Source: Adiantum capillus-veneris (taxonomy: Eukaryota > Streptophyta > Polypodiopsida > Polypodiales > Pteridaceae). From it: a stretch of DNA of 56,500 nt. Each line of letters begins with the position of its first letter. The stretch's first letter is position 1. This document shows positions 53,390-56,500 of this stretch, piece after piece. The notes under the pieces are model-generated. The model worked only from the letters and a program-made list of their open reading frames with translations, did no database searches and had not been told where the DNA came from. The position numbers and the translations under genes were made by a program. The stretch is taken from NCBI GenBank assembly GCA_014529385.2, contig CM043958.1:88266525-88323024 (forward strand). Reading direction: 5' to 3'.

Positions 53390-54950
53390 GATCCCGTTAC
53401 TTACACCAAAGTTATCTCTTCTCCACAAAAGAATCAATGGCAAGAGGCTATGGAAGAAGAGTATGATTCTCTTATCTATGAAGGTACATGGATACTAACT
53501 GAAATACCTCCTAGCCGTACATCTATTAAGTGTAAGTGGGTGTATAAGACAAAAGTAAAAACAACTGGATCTTTTGATAAGTTCAAGGCACACTTAGTTG
53601 CGAAAGGTTATTCCCAAGTTGCAGGTGTTGATTATCAAGAGACTTTTTCACTAGTTTTTCACATTACAAATGTTCGAATTTTATTGGCAGTTGCTGTTCA
53701 ATTTGATTTAGAAGCTCATCAAATGGATGTGCAAACTGCTTTCTTGAATGGTGATTCCAGGTAAGAAAGACCTTGTTGCTCAGGTTCATAAGACACTATA
53801 TGGTCTCAAACAAGCTTTGCGGGCATGGTATACAAAATTTGATATTTTTCTCACCTCTAAAGGATTCATCTCTTACTCTTCAGACCCCAACTTATATATA
53901 AAGCGCCAAGGTGGTAGTTTTGTGGTTCTTGCTCTTTATGTGTATGATACCATCTTTGTTTCCAATGATTTGGGATTTCTTCAGCAAGTTAAAAAGTTGT
54001 TGTCTCAGCATTGATATGGTGGATCTTGGAGAGCTTAACTCCCGTTGGCATTCAGATTCAAAGGAACCAAGCAAAAGGTATTTTGTTCCTTCAACTATCA
54101 AAGTTTATTGCACATACTATTCAAAAATTTGGTATGGAATCTACACCGTGTCTTGCAAGTTCTACGAAGAACACTTCTAAAAGTGGCGGTCAGCTTGTCA
54201 CAAATCAACCTTATATGCTAACTTGATCAGATGTCTTCAGCTTGTTGGCATGAACACTCGTCCTTATATTTTGTTTGTTGCTAATTATCTTAGACAACAT
54301 CTTGCATATCCTTCTCTTAAGCATTGGTTGGAAGCAAAGCATGTATTGAAATACTTAAAAGGCACCACAAATATTGGTTTGGTCTATCGACGATAATTAA
54401 CATCGGACTCTATGCAATTTCTCTCTCTTTTGGGTTACACAGATAGAGATTGGGTGAGCTCACATTTATCTATGCGATCTACTAGTGGTAATTGATTCTT
54501 CATGAATGATTGTCTTGTTTCTTGGACCAATAAGAAACAAGGCTGCGTTGCAGTTTCTACGATTGAGTCTGAATATGTTGTTGCATCACTTACAGCTCGT
54601 GAGCTGATTTGGCTTTGACAGATGCTGGTTGATATTGGTCATTATCCTCTTTCTAGCACACCCTTGCGGTGTGATAACCAGAGTGCTATTAGTCTTGCAA
54701 AAGACTATGTTCAACATAACAAGTCAAAGCATATTGCTATGCATTATCATTATGTCCGGTATGAAGTACGCAAAGGCACTATCATGATTGGACACTGTCC
54801 AAGGGACCAGATGATTGTAGACATTCTTACCAAAGGCCTCAACAAGTCATGCTTCATCCTCTTGTGCTTGGAGCTTGGAGTTGCTTTGGCCTCACTCTTT
54901 ATAGATTATCCTCTCTGCTATTATGGTAGCTTTGTACATATGACATTGTA
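53390..54950 (+). pseudogene. Copia A reverse transcriptase and RNase H
   Basis: RT from 53440: CKWVYKTKVKTTGSFDKFKA, MDVQTAFLNGD (then a stop and frame shift at about 53755), LYGLKQALRAW. The active site reads LYVYDTIFV in place of Y-V-D-D. RNase H pieces lie at 54430-54620 and 54622-54951 (LRCDNQSAISLAKD, MIVDILTKGLN). Multiple stops. Confidence 0.82.
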
Positions 54951-55158
54951 AACATATAGGTAACATGCACTATGCACACTCCACACTTTCACATTGTGAC
55001 ATCTTGGTCACTTGTATATTTGTACTTAGTTACACAATGCACTTTCACATCATTATAGTCGGTTCATATTTTCACATTTGTATAGGGGCTTGGGTTTTTC
55101 CCTTGAGCTTCCCAAGGGTTTTTTTATCCAAGTCTAGAGACCCTTGTTAGAGTGGGGG

Positions 55159-55313
55159 TGTTGGAGCTATATATGGCTCACTTTACTCAACTTGGTCTCA
55201 CCTATATATATGTATCTTGTCCTCAATATGAATCAGTATTTGGGAGCATATATGGTGTGCCTCTTGTCTCGTCTCTCTCCGTCTCAATTTGTCTTTCTCT
55301 CTACATCTAAACA
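55159..55313 (+). repeat. 3' LTR of copia A
   Basis: 155-bp direct repeat of 34920-35074, preceded by a purine tract and followed by TAAGA. Confidence 0.92.
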
Positions 55314-55318
55314 TAAGA

Positions 55319-56500
55319 TAAGGAGGGTGCTTGGGACCCCACCCCCCAAAAAATAAGGGGAGTTGTGGGATCCTATTTCCAAAATAAAAATAAAAAGCCA
55401 AGGGGAGAGGGGGTTGTGAGACCTCGTCCCCAATGAAATAGAGGAGAGGAGGGGTCAGTCATGGGACCATACCTTAAGGCTCGCCTTAAGGTGGGGTTTC
55501 CATGGGAACTCCCTCTACATAATCCTTACTAGCTCAAGGCATTAAAAAAACAAGAATTTAAAAAAATAAATTTAAAATCACAAAGTAAAGGAGCTAAAGG
55601 AGGCCTTCATCTTTTTTAAAGGTTGAGATGGGGGGTTGGGGTGTAAATTAAGCTGACGTTTGTTTGTAATGACATTAACACAAAGGTCAAAACCAAGCAA
55701 TGGGAGGCATTGGATAGTCACCAAGCCCCTTGCTTTCTTGGCTTTGACCCCACTGCATGACTTGTAATCACATCATCACACGGGTCTCTCGATGTCAGTT
55801 AACAAAAAGTAATAAAGGCCCAAGCTTTATGAATGCACATCAAAGATGAATACAACGAAGTAGTGAAGATTGGGTCACACATTTTTTACATTTTCTATAA
55901 ATGGTCATGTATTGTAAGTACTCGCTTTATTTTAAGCCATTGTAATATTTATAATGTGTTACAGGCTCAATGAGAGTTCCAAGCTGTAAAGAATAGGTCA
56001 GATAGTCTACCTAGGTTGCAGATTTAGTAAGTTGTGGATCCCTAAAGGCCTTGGGTACCTCGACAAGCATATTTTTACCTTAGGTATACAAGGTAGTGTG
56101 TAAATGGAATTAAGGTTCTCAGCCTTATTTGTTGAGACCACTCTTTGGTGAGAGCTCATGAGATGTGTGGCTATGGAGTCCTTGAGATTCTCCTTGCTCA
56201 TGTGACTTGATTAACACTAATCAAGTATTAATTCTCTTTCACTATGCCTCTCTCATGCTTTTAATGATTGCTAATGATGTTTTGATTAGCTAGATTGAAA
56301 CTAATTAGTGGTTAATCCCGCTCTAATCTTGTGTGATTTCCCTCTATTATTTGTGTCTTCATGTAGGTTTGATTGGAGTGCAGAGTCTCAATAGATCTAT
56401 GTGTGTGCGCTTGTGATTAATGTGTTGCATGACATGATTAGTGATTTGTGCATCTTGCAATTGTTAGTGTGTCTTATTGGGTTTATTTGAGGTGAAGAGA
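55319..56500. other. No recognisable gene
   Basis: AT-rich flank. A small perfect stem (ACCTTAAGG, loop CTCG, CCTTAAGGT) is at 55471-55492. Only short ORFs without motifs. Confidence 0.4.

Larger units (their letters stand above)
34920..55313 (+). mobile_element. Copia element A, 155-bp LTRs, split by nested insertions
   Basis: LTRs 34920-35074 and 55159-55313 are each 155 bp, starting TGTTGGAGCTATATATG and ending CATCT(C/A)AACA. The flanking 5-mers are identical (TAAGA at 34915-34919 and 55314-55318). Primer site TGGTATCAGAGC is at 35075-35086 and a purine tract (GAGTGGGGG) lies before 55159. Gene order gag, protease, integrase, RT, RNase H is copia type. All genes carry stops. Gypsy B interrupts the integrase gene, so only about 5.5 kb belongs to A. 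Confidence 0.93.

Overview
This is nuclear DNA of a plant with a large, transposon-rich genome. One intron-containing cellular gene is visible, a plant-type Lunapark homologue (18337-20332, + strand). Almost everything else that can be named is retrotransposon sequence, microsatellite or decayed repeat. The plant assignment rests on the Lunapark gene, on plant-style Ty1/copia and Ty3/gypsy elements with initiator-Met-tRNA primer sites, and on the nested LTR-element structure. A fern, lycophyte or other non-seed vascular plant is my guess from the general look of the repeats; it is not demonstrated.

Layout. 1-1995: gag remnant, a possible LTR with primer site, and a GA microsatellite. 1996-6262: a complete-ended LTR element with gag, zinc knuckle and protease but no reverse transcriptase or integrase; its last ORF is an acidic extension. 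6263-8576: a second gag-protease element of another family, also without RT/IN, ending in an LTR whose relatives recur inverted at 9783-10414 and direct at 11561-12278. 12719-17928: an almost full-length LINE on the - strand (ORF1, endonuclease, RT, C-terminal zinc finger), followed at 18000-18246 by the 3' end of a second LINE of the same family. Both LINE ends sit in GA/TC microsatellites.

18337-20332: Lunapark in five exons (380 aa). One intron has GC-AG boundaries and carries a 47-C tract and a possible tRNA-derived SINE. 20333-34914: mostly decayed sequence, with a 29-bp perfect inverted repeat, a 2.7-kb element with about 240-bp terminal inverted repeats that themselves contain hairpins, tandem duplications, relics of the gypsy family found further right, and a GT/CA-bounded inverted repeat.

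34920-55313 is a nest. Copia element A (155-bp LTRs, perfect TAAGA target duplication) is split inside its integrase gene by gypsy element B (37835-52706). B in turn holds a solo LTR, C (40646-41222, duplication GTCAA, inside gag), and a younger copia element D on the - strand (43791-48748, duplication ATAAT, between RNase H and integrase). D has an in-frame deletion of its integrase core. 55314-56500 shows no gene.

No operons, CRISPR arrays or clear RNA genes were seen. The genes do not form a pathway; the window records layered transposition around one small ER-shaping gene.
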